From contig JBGAHR010000020.1 in NCBI GenBank assembly GCA_044226045.1, positions 1-64,000 of the forward strand: a stretch of 64,000 nucleotides of DNA, read 5' to 3'. Shown here one piece after another: positions 23,647 to 32,602 of the stretch. The stretch comes from Endoryza sp044226045. GTDB taxonomy: Bacteria > Bacteroidota > Bacteroidia > Chitinophagales > Chitinophagaceae. The first letter of the stretch is position 1, and the number at the start of each line of letters is the position of its first letter. Below the pieces are notes generated by a model. That model did no database searches. It was not told the DNA's origin and was given only the letters and a program-made list of their open reading frames with translations. The position numbers and the translations under genes are program-made.

Positions 23647-26600
23647 TCAGGCCTTCTCCGGTTCTATTCGCGGCGGTATCAGTTTGTACACCACCGGAGT
23701 GACAATGCGAGAAAGAAGTGTTGAGGAGATCAGTCCGCCTATGAGTACGAGGGCCAGCGGGGAAATCAGGGGATTACTGCTCAGGGCAATGGGTAACAGA
23801 CCACCAATAGCAGTTAAACTGGTGAGCACAATGGGAAGGAATCTTAACTCACCGGCTTCCCGGATAGCATCATCCAGCGATTTACCCTCTTGCCTCAACT
23901 GGTTGGTGAAGTCGACCAGCAGGATGGAGTTCTTAACTTCCACACCGGCCAAACCAATGAATCCTATAATGGCAACAAACGACATAGGATTACCGGTTAG
24001 CCACAACATCATTACACCGCCAATTACACCTAACGGAATTACAGAAAGAACAATCAGGGTGCTTTTAAATGTTTTGAATTCCAGGATCAGCACCATGATG
24101 AACAGAAAAACAGTTGCGATTACCACGGTTCCGAAACTTCCTCCGAACGCATCCTTTTCGCTTTCGGCCTCCCCGGCCAGCTTGAGTTCATAGCCCGGCG
24201 GCAGATGCAGCTCTTCCGCTTTTTTCAGGAATGATTTGGTTACCTGTTCGGTGAGGATACCTTTATCAGTAAACGCCGTGATCACCACAAATCTTTTTTT
24301 GTCGAGGTGTTTGATGGTAGTAGGAGAGGACTCAAATTCCAGTTGCGCCACCTGGTTCAGGGGGATGGCATTGCCCTGGGCATTATTGACAAAAATACCG
24401 CTGAAGTTTTGCAAAGTGGCAAACTGCTCACGCGGCGCATTGATCATAATGTCGTAGTCGTCGCCATTTTCGTTTGTATATTTTCCTGCTTCCAGCCCGG
24501 CAATCGAAAGCCTTACGGTCTTGTCGATATCCGCGGTTTGAATGCCCAGGCTTCTTGATTTGTCGGTGTTGATGTTTACGCGCAGATCCGACTTCAGCAG
24601 ATCCACTTCATTTCTTACATAGATGGCACCGGGTGTTTCTTTCAGTAACTTTTCCGCGCGCGCAGCAATATTGCGTAAGCTGTCGAGGTTGTCTCCCATG
24701 ATGCGGATAGCTACAGGTGCTTCAAGCGGTGGGCCCTGCTCGAAGTCTTTCACTTCAATTTTGGCACCGGCCACCCGCGCAAACTGCTCTCTGAGCTTTT
24801 CAATAAGCTTCTTCTTTTCAGATGGAGAAACTTCATGATGCAGCTGGACAAAGAACTGTGCGAAGTCAGGCTTCTCGTTTTCAGGAATGACATTGTAATA
24901 GATTCGTGGATTTCCCTTTCCGACATTGGTGGTGAAATATTCAATTTCTTTTTCCTTTTTCAGGTCAGCTTCCACCTGTCGGGCCATTACATTGGTGGCG
25001 GCAATATTGCTTTGCAAGGGCATGGTTACATTCACCAGGAATTGTGGTTTTTCCGAAGTAGGGAACAGCCGGAACCCGATGATCTTGAAAATACCGAGGG
25101 AAGCGCCAAACAACAGGAAGGCGATGACCAGCGTCAGCCGGGGACTTTTCAGGGAAACATTCAGTAACCTCGTATAGCTGCCACTGATCAGCTTTTTCAA
25201 TCCTCTTAAGAACAGGTTTCCTTCCGGGCTATGGTTAGCCTTCAGCACTTTACTGGCCAGAAATGGAACGATAGTAAGGGAAACCAGCATGGAGGCAAAC
25301 ACCGAAGTAATCACTGCCATGGGTAAGCCCCTTATGAACTCGCCGGCGCCTTCGGGCAGAAAAACAAGCGGAAGGAAAGCGATGATCAAAGTAGCCGTAC
25401 AGCCCACCACCGCCAGGCCTATTTGTTTGGTCGCTTCAATAACGGCCACCTTTCGGGGAGTGCCCTCTCTCAGCCATCGCTCGATATTTTCCACTACCAC
25501 GATACTGTCATCTACCAACAGCCCCAGCGCAACCACCAACCCAACAATGCTCAATTGATTCAGCGAATAGCCAAGACTGTTAAGCAGCACCACTCCAATG
25601 CCCAATGACAGGGGAATGGCAACCATCACGATCAGGGAGGCTCTCCAACCCAGCGGAACAAGCGTAATCAGCACCAGCCCGATCGCAATCAGGAAATCGA
25701 TTCCTAATCCACCCAGTCTTCTGCTGACATTATCGGCCTGGTCAAAATGCTTGACCATTTCAATGTTGGAGGGAAGCGTTTGACGGAATTTCTCGAGCAC
25801 CGGCAAATAGGCTTTTTGTGTGCGGGCGATGTTCTCTCCGCCTTTTTGGGCGGCTGTTACGAGCACACACCGATGGCCGTTCAGACGGGTGATGTGTTTT
25901 TGTTCTTCGTAATGAAGACTCACATCTGCCACGTCTTTCAGGTAAACAATATTGCCATTGGCAGCGTACACGATCGTGTTGGCGATCTCATCTATGTTCT
26001 TGTATTTGCCGCTGGTCTTAACGTTAAAGGTCTTGGTGCCTGCTCTCACATTTCCTCCCGGGATATTGGCCGCTTCACTTTGCACGCTGCCGATAACATA
26101 GTTAACGGGTATTTTTAATTGGGCGATCTTGTCCAGTTTTAGGTCTATTCTCACCACTTGTTCGGGCACACCGGTATAGTCCGCCTTTTTCAAGCTCTTT
26201 ACTTTTTCAAGATCCTCTTTCAGTTGCTTGGCATAGAAACGAAGTCTTTCATCGGAAGCGTTTTCAGAAACCAGTGCTACCTGTAATACATTGACATCGG
26301 TTGGCGTTACTTTCCTTACTTCTATGCTGAAGATGTCGGATGGAAGTTCCGGCCGGATGGCATTGATTTCTCGGACGAGTTCCTGGTATTTTGATTCTAC
26401 GTCGCTTTCGTATTTATATTCTACATTGATAACAGACACCCCGTCATCAATGCGCGTGGTGATTTTCTTGATATCTTCCAGTTCACTCACTCTTTTTTCA
26501 ATCGGCTTTACTACCAGTTCCTCCATGTCTTTCGGGCTCGTTCCCGGATACACAATCACAACTGGAAATTGGGGAGGGTTGATCTCCGGGTCCTCTGCCC

Positions 26601-26700
26601 GGGGCATATTCAGCAAAGTCGTTGTGCTCACAACGATCACCATGATGAACATCACCAGGGTGAACTGGTAATTTTTGACAAAAAATCGGGTAATACCCAT
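23647..26700 (-). CDS. RND efflux pump inner-membrane transporter
   Basis: 1017 residues, the usual AcrB-type length and double layout of 12 membrane helices. It opens with FFVKNYQFTLVMFIMVIVVS and keeps the porter-domain phrase FPVVIVYPGTSPKDMEELV. Helix 4 carries the proton-relay pair in GLVVALGLLVDDSIVVVENI, and the second half has FIGLAGVEVKNSILLVDF. It pumps drugs, bile-salt-like molecules or metabolites with proton flow; the specific substrate is not visible. It is the last gene of the operon with MFP and TolC partners, 38 bases behind the adaptor. Confidence 0.95.
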   Translation of the reverse strand: MGITRFFVKNYQFTLVMFIMVIVVSTTTLLNMPRAEDPEINPPQFPVVIVYPGTSPKDMEELVVKPIEKRVSELEDIKKITTRIDDGVSVINVEYKYESDVESKYQELVREINAIRPELPSDIFSIEVRKVTPTDVNVLQVALVSENASDERLRFYAKQLKEDLEKVKSLKKADYTGVPEQVVRIDLKLDKIAQLKIPVNYVIGSVQSEAANIPGGNVRAGTKTFNVKTSGKYKNIDEIANTIVYAANGNIVYLKDVADVSLHYEEQKHITRLNGHRCVLVTAAQKGGENIARTQKAYLPVLEKFRQTLPSNIEMVKHFDQADNVSRRLGGLGIDFLIAIGLVLITLVPLGWRASLIVMVAIPLSLGIGVVLLNSLGYSLNQLSIVGLVVALGLLVDDSIVVVENIERWLREGTPRKVAVIEATKQIGLAVVGCTATLIIAFLPLVFLPEGAGEFIRGLPMAVITSVFASMLVSLTIVPFLASKVLKANHSPEGNLFLRGLKKLISGSYTRLLNVSLKSPRLTLVIAFLLFGASLGIFKIIGFRLFPTSEKPQFLVNVTMPLQSNIAATNVMARQVEADLKKEKEIEYFTTNVGKGNPRIYYNVIPENEKPDFAQFFVQLHHEVSPSEKKKLIEKLREQFARVAGAKIEVKDFEQGPPLEAPVAIRIMGDNLDSLRNIAARAEKLLKETPGAIYVRNEVDLLKSDLRVNINTDKSRSLGIQTADIDKTVRLSIAGLEAGKYTNENGDDYDIMINAPREQFATLQNFSGIFVNNAQGNAIPLNQVAQLEFESSPTTIKHLDKKRFVVITAFTDKGILTEQVTKSFLKKAEELHLPPGYELKLAGEAESEKDAFGGSFGTVVIATVFLFIMVLILEFKTFKSTLIVLSVIPLGVIGGVMMLWLTGNPMSFVAIIGFIGLAGVEVKNSILLVDFTNQLRQEGKSLDDAIREAGELRFLPIVLTSLTAIGGLLPIALSSNPLISPLALVLIGGLISSTLLSRIVTPVVYKLIPPRIEPEKA

Positions 26701-26738
26701 ATAAAATATTTTACTGAGTGGTTATGAATGGGGATTGA

Positions 26739-27782
26739 TTAGCGGACTACCGATATGGGAGTGTTATCGGACAGATAGGGGCTTCCGGCGCCTACCACAA
26801 ATCGGTGACCTTCCAGTCCGGAGGAAATATAGACCACATTGTTGCTGATAGAGGCAATCTGCACTTCCACTTTTTTCACGGTCTTTTCATCATCGCTCAC
26901 AAATACATAACCCTTCCGGCCATCCGCTTCCAGCAAGGCTTCGTAGGGGATACTCACCCCGGTGGATTGCCGGGAAGGTTTGATTACCACGTTACCAAAC
27001 ATACCGAGCGCCGGTTGCTCGCCGTTGAAGCGAACCTGGAGTTCAACCGTAAATGAGCCGCTTTGCGGATCGGCCGCCAATGTTTTTTTGCTGATCACCG
27101 CTGCAAATTGTTTTCCTGGAAAAGCATCGAGGCGAACTGTTGCCGCATCGCCTTTTTCCACTATAGCCCATTCGTGATCCGGTAATCCTGCTTTTACAAT
27201 CCAGGGACTCGAAGCCGAGCTTCCGCTGATTTGAAGTACTGCCGTGCCGGGTGATGCCAGTTCGCCGGCATTAGCCAGTTTCTTCACGACAAAGCCGTCG
27301 GCAGGTGCGATGATCCTTGAATATTCGCTGTTAAAACTGACCTGTTGAAGATTTTGTCTTGCCACCTCATAAGCGGTTCGCGCATTTTGTAATTGTTCCA
27401 GGGTGGCCACACTGTCTTTGTATAGATTTTCTGCCCTGCGAAGATCTCTTTCCGCTTTTTCCAAACCCAGTTTTACCTGCGATACCTGGGCAGCAATTTC
27501 GGTGCTCTTCAGGGTAGCCAATAATTGTCCTCTTCTGATCTTGTCACCTTCCTTTACAAAGATGCTTTCGATGATGCCTCCGATCTTGAATGAAAGACGG
27601 GCATCCGTTTCAGTGCTCAATAAACCGGAAGCCTGGATGGTGGAGATTCCTGAATCGCTGTTGACAGGAATTAATTTTACCGGTATGATTTCTTTGGGTG
27701 AGGTGCTGGCCGGCTGATGGGCATCGCTGGTGCAGGACTGCAACAGCACCATAGTGGCGATTATGGACAGGAGTATGCGCAT
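26739..27782 (-). CDS. RND periplasmic adaptor lipoprotein (MFP)
   Basis: 347 residues. A lipoprotein signal peptide with lipobox LLQSC (cysteine near 17) is followed by the barrel-sandwich halves GGIIESIFVKEGDKIRRGQLLATL and FVVKKLANAGELASPGTAVL, separated by the alpha-hairpin (ERDLRRAENLYKDSVATLEQL). These define the HlyD/AcrA adaptor that joins the RND pump to TolC, anchored by lipid in the inner membrane. It sits between tolC and the pump gene, with gaps of 18 and 38 bases. Confidence 0.95.
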   Translation of the reverse strand: MRILLSIIATMVLLQSCTSDAHQPASTSPKEIIPVKLIPVNSDSGISTIQASGLLSTETDARLSFKIGGIIESIFVKEGDKIRRGQLLATLKSTEIAAQVSQVKLGLEKAERDLRRAENLYKDSVATLEQLQNARTAYEVARQNLQQVSFNSEYSRIIAPADGFVVKKLANAGELASPGTAVLQISGSSASSPWIVKAGLPDHEWAIVEKGDAATVRLDAFPGKQFAAVISKKTLAADPQSGSFTVELQVRFNGEQPALGMFGNVVIKPSRQSTGVSIPYEALLEADGRKGYVFVSDDEKTVKKVEVQIASISNNVVYISSGLEGHRFVVGAGSPYLSDNTPISVVR

Positions 27783-27800
27783 ATGATTATTTTTTGGTGG

Positions 27801-29162
27801 TTATGATTTAAGATTGAAGGAGGCTGTTTGTCTTTCGAAATCGGCCTGGGCCGACAGCAGGCGAAACTGGTTAAGATTTACCTGTATCTGGGAGTTGGTG
27901 AGTTGTGTACGGGCATCCAGCCACTCGATATAACTGTTGACGCCTTCGGTATAGCCTTTATCTATCAATCGGAAATACTGACGGGCAGATTCAGACTGTT
28001 TGAGCGCGGATTGATAGGAGCTGAGGGCATTGTTGACATTGTTCCTGCTTACCAGCGCGGAAAGTTCCAGCTGATGCTCAACATTGCTGGTATTGGACTG
28101 CAGGCTGGTAATATCCAGTTGGCTTTGTTCAATTTTGTACAGGTTTCTTTTTCCGGCATACAAAGGTATTTGCACCTGCACGCCACCGAGATAAAACGGA
28201 GTTCGTTTGTTAACGGAAAAATCAAAACCCTGTGCTGCCAGGTCGAGGAATAAATTGACCTTGGGTTTTCTGAACTCTTTGTTCATCTTCAGCAGGTGAT
28301 TATTGATTTGACCGGCAATTCGCAAAGAAGCCAGTTCTTCCCTGTTTGAAATAGTGTAATCCGCAGGCGGCAAAGTTGCGGCGCTGGCATAATCGGATGA
28401 ACGAAGAATGACAGAGTCTGTTAAAGACCGGTTCAGCAGGAAATTGAAATAAGCGCGGGCATTCAGTACATCATTGCGGGCATTTTGCAGTTGGGATTCG
28501 ACAGACTTCACTTCGCTTTCTGCCCGGGAGATATAAGCCGGCAATCCTTTGCCATTAGCCATTAATGATTGATTGACGCGCAGATTCTGTCTTACCAGTG
28601 TCAGCGCATTTTCATAAATATGTGTGGCCTCATCGGCCAGCAACAAACGAAAATAGGCCGTCTTCACTTCCTTTACCAGTTCCCGTTTGTAAGTGTCAAT
28701 TTCTGTCTGTTGCCACTGAATCTGTTCTTCCTTGATCTTTTTGTTGATCCGGATTTCATTATTGTACAACGGCATGGTTGTTTTCACCCTGATATCATAA
28801 AAGTTATTCGGGTTGAGTTGCTCCGAAGCGTTGCTCACGGTAGGAAATTTATTGGTGCCCGTCAATTGGTTCAAAGTAGCATAAACCGGGTTGAGCAAAT
28901 CGCCTACCGGAATATCGATCGATCTTCCGCCCTGTGCCAACAGGTACTGACCCTCAAACCAGGTAGTCGGGTAAAAAAGGCTTCGGGCTTCTTTCAAAGC
29001 CAACAGGCTTTTCTCGAGACTGATTTTTTTCTGCTGCAGAACGAGGTTTTTGTCAAATGCTTCCTGCAGGTATTGCGAGGGTATTTCCTGGCTTACGGCT
29101 AACAGCGAGATCGCCGAGAAAAGCCAGGTGGTTAAACCTCCCTTTAAGAACCGTGCTTTCAT
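27801..29162 (-). CDS. TolC family outer-membrane efflux protein
   Basis: 453 residues with a signal peptide ending near LLAVSQE. The tandem outer-membrane efflux repeats are seen: NLVLQQKKISLEKSLLALKEA in the first half and long helices with VNQSLMANGKGL in the middle, then GKRNLYKIEQSQLDI and NQFRLLSAQADFERQ at the end. It forms the trimeric exit duct of the pump. It is the first gene of the pump set, separated from tetR by 62 bases that hold one copy of the operator. Confidence 0.93.
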   Translation of the reverse strand: MKARFLKGGLTTWLFSAISLLAVSQEIPSQYLQEAFDKNLVLQQKKISLEKSLLALKEARSLFYPTTWFEGQYLLAQGGRSIDIPVGDLLNPVYATLNQLTGTNKFPTVSNASEQLNPNNFYDIRVKTTMPLYNNEIRINKKIKEEQIQWQQTEIDTYKRELVKEVKTAYFRLLLADEATHIYENALTLVRQNLRVNQSLMANGKGLPAYISRAESEVKSVESQLQNARNDVLNARAYFNFLLNRSLTDSVILRSSDYASAATLPPADYTISNREELASLRIAGQINNHLLKMNKEFRKPKVNLFLDLAAQGFDFSVNKRTPFYLGGVQVQIPLYAGKRNLYKIEQSQLDITSLQSNTSNVEHQLELSALVSRNNVNNALSSYQSALKQSESARQYFRLIDKGYTEGVNSYIEWLDARTQLTNSQIQVNLNQFRLLSAQADFERQTASFNLKS

Positions 29163-29188
29163 ACTTATCTATTTATAATCAATGTTTA

Positions 29189-29211
29189 AATAATAAACAG
29201 TGTTCAGTAAA
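29189..29211. promoter_or_regulatory. TetR operator copy between tetR and tolC
   Basis: AATAATAAACAGTGTTCAGT plus TAA matches the element at 29863-29885 in 22 of 23 bases. Its core is ACAGTGT within RAACAGTGTTCA. It lies 27 bases before the tolC start codon on the minus strand. Confidence 0.75.
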
Positions 29212-29224
29212 AAGGCAAAAAAAA

Positions 29225-29836
29225 TCAACTCTTTTCAATCATTTTTACAAAGCACTCATAGCCCTTTTTCAGCAACTCATTCGCATCGTGGTCATGATAG
29301 GCTTTGCATCTTTCCCTGATCATGAGAGCTGCCATGCCGTGTACAGTTGACCAGACCATAAAAGACAAATAGTCGATGTCCATCCCTTTAAAATAGCCCT
29401 TATCCTGGCAAAGCTTCAAAACAGACTTCAGGTATTCGAGGGTCTGGTGGCCCATCTGCCATTGATCGTGCTCTTCTTCATGTTTGATGGGGGCATCGAT
29501 AATGAACATCAGGTCGTACAGGTCGGGATTGTTCTTCGCAAATTCGAGGTAAACCAGCCCAATCGCCTTGAGTCTTTCGAAAGGATCCGACACATGTTGC
29601 AGCGGTTGCATTTTCTCCAGCATACGCGCAAAACCTTCCTCATGTAGCGCATGGAAAATTTCGTCCTTCTCCCGGAAATACAGATAAATCGTACCCGGAC
29701 TATAATCGATCCGATCTGCGATATTCCGGATACTGGTCTGGGCATATCCCTTTTCCAGGAATATAGCCCTTGCCGCACCCAGGATCAACTGGCGCATCTC
29801 TTCCTTTTCCCGCTGTTTTCTTTCCGCGATCGACAT
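29225..29836 (-). CDS. TetR/AcrR family repressor of the efflux operon
   Basis: 203 residues. The N-terminal TetR helix-turn-helix is clear: LILGAARAIFLEKGYAQTSI then IADRIDYSPGTIYLYFREKDE. The C-terminal domain has the shape of a ligand-binding helical bundle and contains SFMVWSTVHGMAALM, common in this group. It lies at the head of the tolC-MFP-RND genes, on the same strand, and palindromes flank it on both sides, so it most likely represses itself and the pump until a pump substrate binds. Confidence 0.92.
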   Translation of the reverse strand: MSIAERKQREKEEMRQLILGAARAIFLEKGYAQTSIRNIADRIDYSPGTIYLYFREKDEIFHALHEEGFARMLEKMQPLQHVSDPFERLKAIGLVYLEFAKNNPDLYDLMFIIDAPIKHEEEHDQWQMGHQTLEYLKSVLKLCQDKGYFKGMDIDYLSFMVWSTVHGMAALMIRERCKAYHDHDANELLKKGYECFVKMIEKS

Positions 29837-29862
29837 GTAGGCGTTTTAAATGACTGAGCAAA

Positions 29863-29885
29863 AATAATGAACAGTGTTCAGTAAA
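29863..29885. promoter_or_regulatory. TetR operator copy upstream of tetR
   Basis: This contains the perfect 13-base palindrome TGAACAGTGTTCA at 29868-29880, extended to AATAATGAACAGTGTTCAGT. It starts 27 bases before the tetR ATG, and an almost identical copy lies ahead of tolC at the same distance. Confidence 0.8.
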
Positions 29886-29950
29886 TGCAAATTTATTTTG
29901 TTGGCCGGGCCAAAAAATGGGTTGAATGGATCATTGACTGAGGAATAAAA

Positions 29951-31042
29951 TTACTCCAGATCCTTGAATGTCAGCTCGGTAATTTCCATCTGCAGCCAGT
30001 TGAACTTTCCTTCTTTCAATTGCCAGGAAACGGATGAGCGGACTGGAATTTCTATCCCATCGACATTTTTATAAATAAGGGGATCGATGTCGATAACCCA
30101 TTTTTCAAGGGAGGCCGGCAGGGGATTTCTGTCCATATAACGCATCGCCTCAAACCGGATCATCTTTCCGCTTTTATTGAATTCGAACAATCCGGAGGCC
30201 TCCTGTTTTCCGATCTTGATTTGGGCGATGGCATGGAGGGAGTCAACGGGCGACCAGGTGATGTAATCGTTCAGGGCTGCAGAAGGGTACCAGCAGATTT
30301 CTGCCAAATAGCGTACGAGTGAACCCTGGTCAGTTGCCGTGCCGGTTGCATGGGTTATCCGATAAAGACCAAACAGACTAATATTCATTTGCCCTTTACC
30401 GTTAGCAAAATGGTCGAGGCCTTTTACGATGACCAGGGGAGACTGTTGCATTTCTGCATACCAGGCAAACGATGGTTGATTCACTCCCACACATTGCTCG
30501 GCTTTGTAATTCATCCATTCAGCTGTTGGGGAAGTCTTCATCCTGCCAGTTTGCCGGAGCCTGACCCTATTCGCAGAAGGTTTGCCCAGCCATCCGGAAG
30601 ATTTCAACCAGACTTGTATCGGGTAAGGTACTTTATCGAGTCGCTCGGGTGTAACCAGCTTGCCCGGTGAGGCGTTTACTGCCAATATTTCTTTGTTCAG
30701 TCTTTCGAAATCGCCATAGAATTTCCAGGCTGCGAAATTCAGAATGGTAGGGAAAAGAATGACTATATTCATCAGGGTACCCCACCTGGCTTTTTTCCAG
30801 TAGAGAATGATCAGTATCTGTGATAAAATGATCGCGGGGAAGACAAACATCCACCAGTTATTGTGGATGATAAAAACGGCGGGTATGGAAATTATGAACA
30901 ATACGGCAGATACCAGCCACCATCCTTTATTGGTGGCATGGTCGAGCTGTTGGGTATTGGGAAGGGTGATGGCTTTCCTGGAAAGACCCATCAGGTGAAC
31001 CAGACCGTGTATCAACAACAAGGCCGCAAGGATTAATTTCAT
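29951..31042 (-). CDS. DUF6544-type membrane protein
   Basis: 363 residues. Four membrane helices fill about 1-120 (LILAALLLIHGLVHLMGL, WWLVSAVLFIISIPAVFII, WWMFVFPAIILSQILIILY, IVILFPTILNFAAW); the remainder is a soluble domain with QTGRMKTSPTAEWM, QYF-like strands and YPSAALNDYITWSPVD, which fits DUF6544. Function unknown. The start codon overlaps the stop of the upstream gene by four bases, so the two are translationally coupled. Confidence 0.78.
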   Translation of the reverse strand: MKLILAALLLIHGLVHLMGLSRKAITLPNTQQLDHATNKGWWLVSAVLFIISIPAVFIIHNNWWMFVFPAIILSQILIILYWKKARWGTLMNIVILFPTILNFAAWKFYGDFERLNKEILAVNASPGKLVTPERLDKVPYPIQVWLKSSGWLGKPSANRVRLRQTGRMKTSPTAEWMNYKAEQCVGVNQPSFAWYAEMQQSPLVIVKGLDHFANGKGQMNISLFGLYRITHATGTATDQGSLVRYLAEICWYPSAALNDYITWSPVDSLHAIAQIKIGKQEASGLFEFNKSGKMIRFEAMRYMDRNPLPASLEKWVIDIDPLIYKNVDGIEIPVRSSVSWQLKEGKFNWLQMEITELTFKDLE

Positions 31043-31533
31043 AGTGATTTTGAGTTATGGGCTTTAGAGATCGCCAGCCATATCGGCAAAAATCTCTTTT
31101 TTCTCCATAATATCATAGCGGCAATGGAAACAGTTATAGAAAAAGGAAAGGCAGATCCTACGCCGAGCGGTGCGATGCCGAGCAGGAACAGCATTACGCC
31201 TGCGATTCCCAACCTGGGCCAGATTCCACCGGCAAGCAGGAAAATCCCACTGAGAAACTGGCCGATGGCGATGAGGGGTATCATCACTCCGTTGTGCCGG
31301 CTGAACCAGCCCCTGATAAACTGCTGATACACCGGAATCGCATATTCGGCGAAATGAAGATACTCCTCGGGCTTTTTCAAACCGATGTACATATTGTAGA
31401 CACCGGCATAGAGAAAAAGCAATGAAATCGCTATTCTTCCCCACGCATTGTTTTTCCAGCATAGTCCTAACAGCACAAGACTCACTACCTGTGAGAGAAC
31501 ATAAGGAAGTAGCCATTGATCGAGACCCTTCAT
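31039..31533 (-). CDS. Small four-helix membrane protein, DoxX-like
   Basis: 164 residues: about four membrane helices (LPYVLSQVVSLVLLGLCW, IAISLLFLYAGVYNMYI, VMIPLIAIGQFLSGIFLLAG, LGIAGVMLFLLGIAPLG) and a positively charged tail. The layout fits DoxX-like small membrane proteins, but there is no distinctive motif. It starts six bases after the DUF2892 gene and overlaps the DUF6544 gene, so three genes form one operon. Confidence 0.7.
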   Translation of the reverse strand: MKGLDQWLLPYVLSQVVSLVLLGLCWKNNAWGRIAISLLFLYAGVYNMYIGLKKPEEYLHFAEYAIPVYQQFIRGWFSRHNGVMIPLIAIGQFLSGIFLLAGGIWPRLGIAGVMLFLLGIAPLGVGSAFPFSITVSIAAMILWRKKRFLPIWLAISKAHNSKSL

Positions 31534-31539
31534 GGATTC

Positions 31540-31764
31540 TTATGAAGTTTGCGTTTTGTTGGTTTTCACTTTGCAGGTGTTGATACCGAAGAGTACATAA
31601 AGCGGACAGAAACTGACGAGACTGGTCAACACAAATACCCCTCCCAACACGAGCAGAACGATACCTGCCACTCCGGTAACGGTATGGGTGAAGTATAGAG
31701 CGGCAAACAATACAGCCAGGAGCAGTCTTACGATTCTGTCAGCAGATCCCATATTCTTTTTCAT
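31540..31764 (-). CDS. DUF2892 (YgaP-like) small membrane protein
   Basis: 74 residues with the DUF2892 layout: MKKNMGSADRIVRLLLAVLF, then two membrane helices and the ending CPLYVLFGINTC. In other bacteria this domain is the membrane part of YgaP-like rhodanese proteins; alone it has no assigned role, but it is often found with sulfur or redox genes. I chose the ATG at 31764, which starts the conserved MGSADR segment; the frame allows 31782. It is the first gene of the operon and divergent from rrf2, sharing its regulatory region. Confidence 0.82.
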   Translation of the reverse strand: MKKNMGSADRIVRLLLAVLFAALYFTHTVTGVAGIVLLVLGGVFVLTSLVSFCPLYVLFGINTCKVKTNKTQTS

Positions 31765-31993
31765 AACGAAGAGTTTTAACAAAAATCCAAACTGGTCAGT
31801 TACAAAATGGTGATGAATGTCACGAATGGGCCTGACAGATGCTAGTCTACAGCGCTATACTGACAGGAGATATCGTTTTTTTGAGGTTTCCTGTAATCAT
31901 CACAGAAACGATGCAAGAGGCCGAAAGGCTTTGTCAGACTGCATTTCAGCCGTTCGATATTTTCGGGTACATGTTGTTATAAAAGGCAAAGAC

Positions 31994-32005
31994 TGATATG
32001 TCTCA
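31994..32005. promoter_or_regulatory. CRP/FNR-like site 1 upstream of rrf2
   Basis: TGATATGTCTCA fits TGA-N6-TCA. It shares TGAT and CTCA ends with the sites at 44175 and 45811, and its centre is 22 bases from that of the next site. Confidence 0.55.
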
Positions 32006-32015
32006 AACATTGGGA

Positions 32016-32027
32016 TGAGTTTTATCA
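32016..32027. promoter_or_regulatory. CRP/FNR-like site 2 upstream of rrf2
   Basis: TGAGTTTTATCA fits TGA-N6-TCA and ends 49 bases before the rrf2 ATG. Confidence 0.5.
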
Positions 32028-32075
32028 GAAACAGGCCAGTTATGTCCTTTTACATTTGGTTTAAATAATTTTTGT

Positions 32076-32549
32076 ATGGTTCTGTCCAAATCTTTTGGTT
32101 ATGCGTTAAGAGGCATACTCTATATAACGTTAACCAGCGACGAGAAACGAAAAATATCTATCGATGAAATGGCCGGCAAACTGGCCATTCCTAAATTTTT
32201 CCTGGCAAAAATCATGAAACAGGTGGTCAAGTCTGGAGTGGTCAGCGCCACGAGGGGACAGCATGGTGGATTCTATCTGAACGATCGGACGCTGAAATAC
32301 ACGCTGGCCGATCTGATACTGATGATAGAAGGACAAGGATACTTCAACACCTGCATGCTTAATATGGGTAAATGCGATGCGGCAAAACCTTGTCCCATGC
32401 ATAACCTGGTGACGGAGCAAAAAGAGATGGTGTTGTCCGTTTACAAGAACACTACCATTGGCGATTTGATGAAGGGCGACAAGGAAACTATGTTAAATAG
32501 CATTGATGCCCATCTTCGTGTTCCGGTGCTGGAAACCGTAGCTGATTAA
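32076..32549 (+). CDS. Rrf2 family transcriptional regulator, probable iron-sulfur sensor
   Basis: 157 residues: a winged helix-turn-helix at about 1-80 (LRGILYITLTSDEKRKISIDE, ATRGQHGGFYL, ADLILMIEG) and three cysteines C-x6-C-x5-C in TCMLNMGKCDAAKPCPMH. This is the Rrf2 cluster-binding loop; NsrR, IscR and RsrR use such cysteines to hold an iron-sulfur cluster that senses nitric oxide, cluster status or redox. The next gene encodes an iron-sulfur repair protein, the classic NsrR target, so a nitrosative-stress sensor is the best guess. Two CRP-like sites lie upstream. Confidence 0.9.
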   Translation: MVLSKSFGYALRGILYITLTSDEKRKISIDEMAGKLAIPKFFLAKIMKQVVKSGVVSATRGQHGGFYLNDRTLKYTLADLILMIEGQGYFNTCMLNMGKCDAAKPCPMHNLVTEQKEMVLSVYKNTTIGDLMKGDKETMLNSIDAHLRVPVLETVAD

Positions 32550-32602
32550 TATCATCTTTTTTCGTTTCACCTTCTTCTATTTTTCCGGCAGAATTAAAAG
32601 TC

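Larger units (their letters stand above)
31783..32075. promoter_or_regulatory. Divergent control region between DUF2892 and rrf2
   Basis: The 293-bp region has two CRP/FNR-type palindromes (31994-32005 and 32016-32027), an inverted repeat GTTTCCTGT (31886-31894) with ACAGAAAC (31902-31909), and two CTGACAG direct repeats near 31831 and 31858. No gene is visible. Confidence 0.55.

Noticed and set aside
29189..29211. Start of a mobile element or attachment site at the repeated 23-mer
   Set aside because: The copies flank tetR symmetrically before two start codons and contain a palindrome, which fits operators better.
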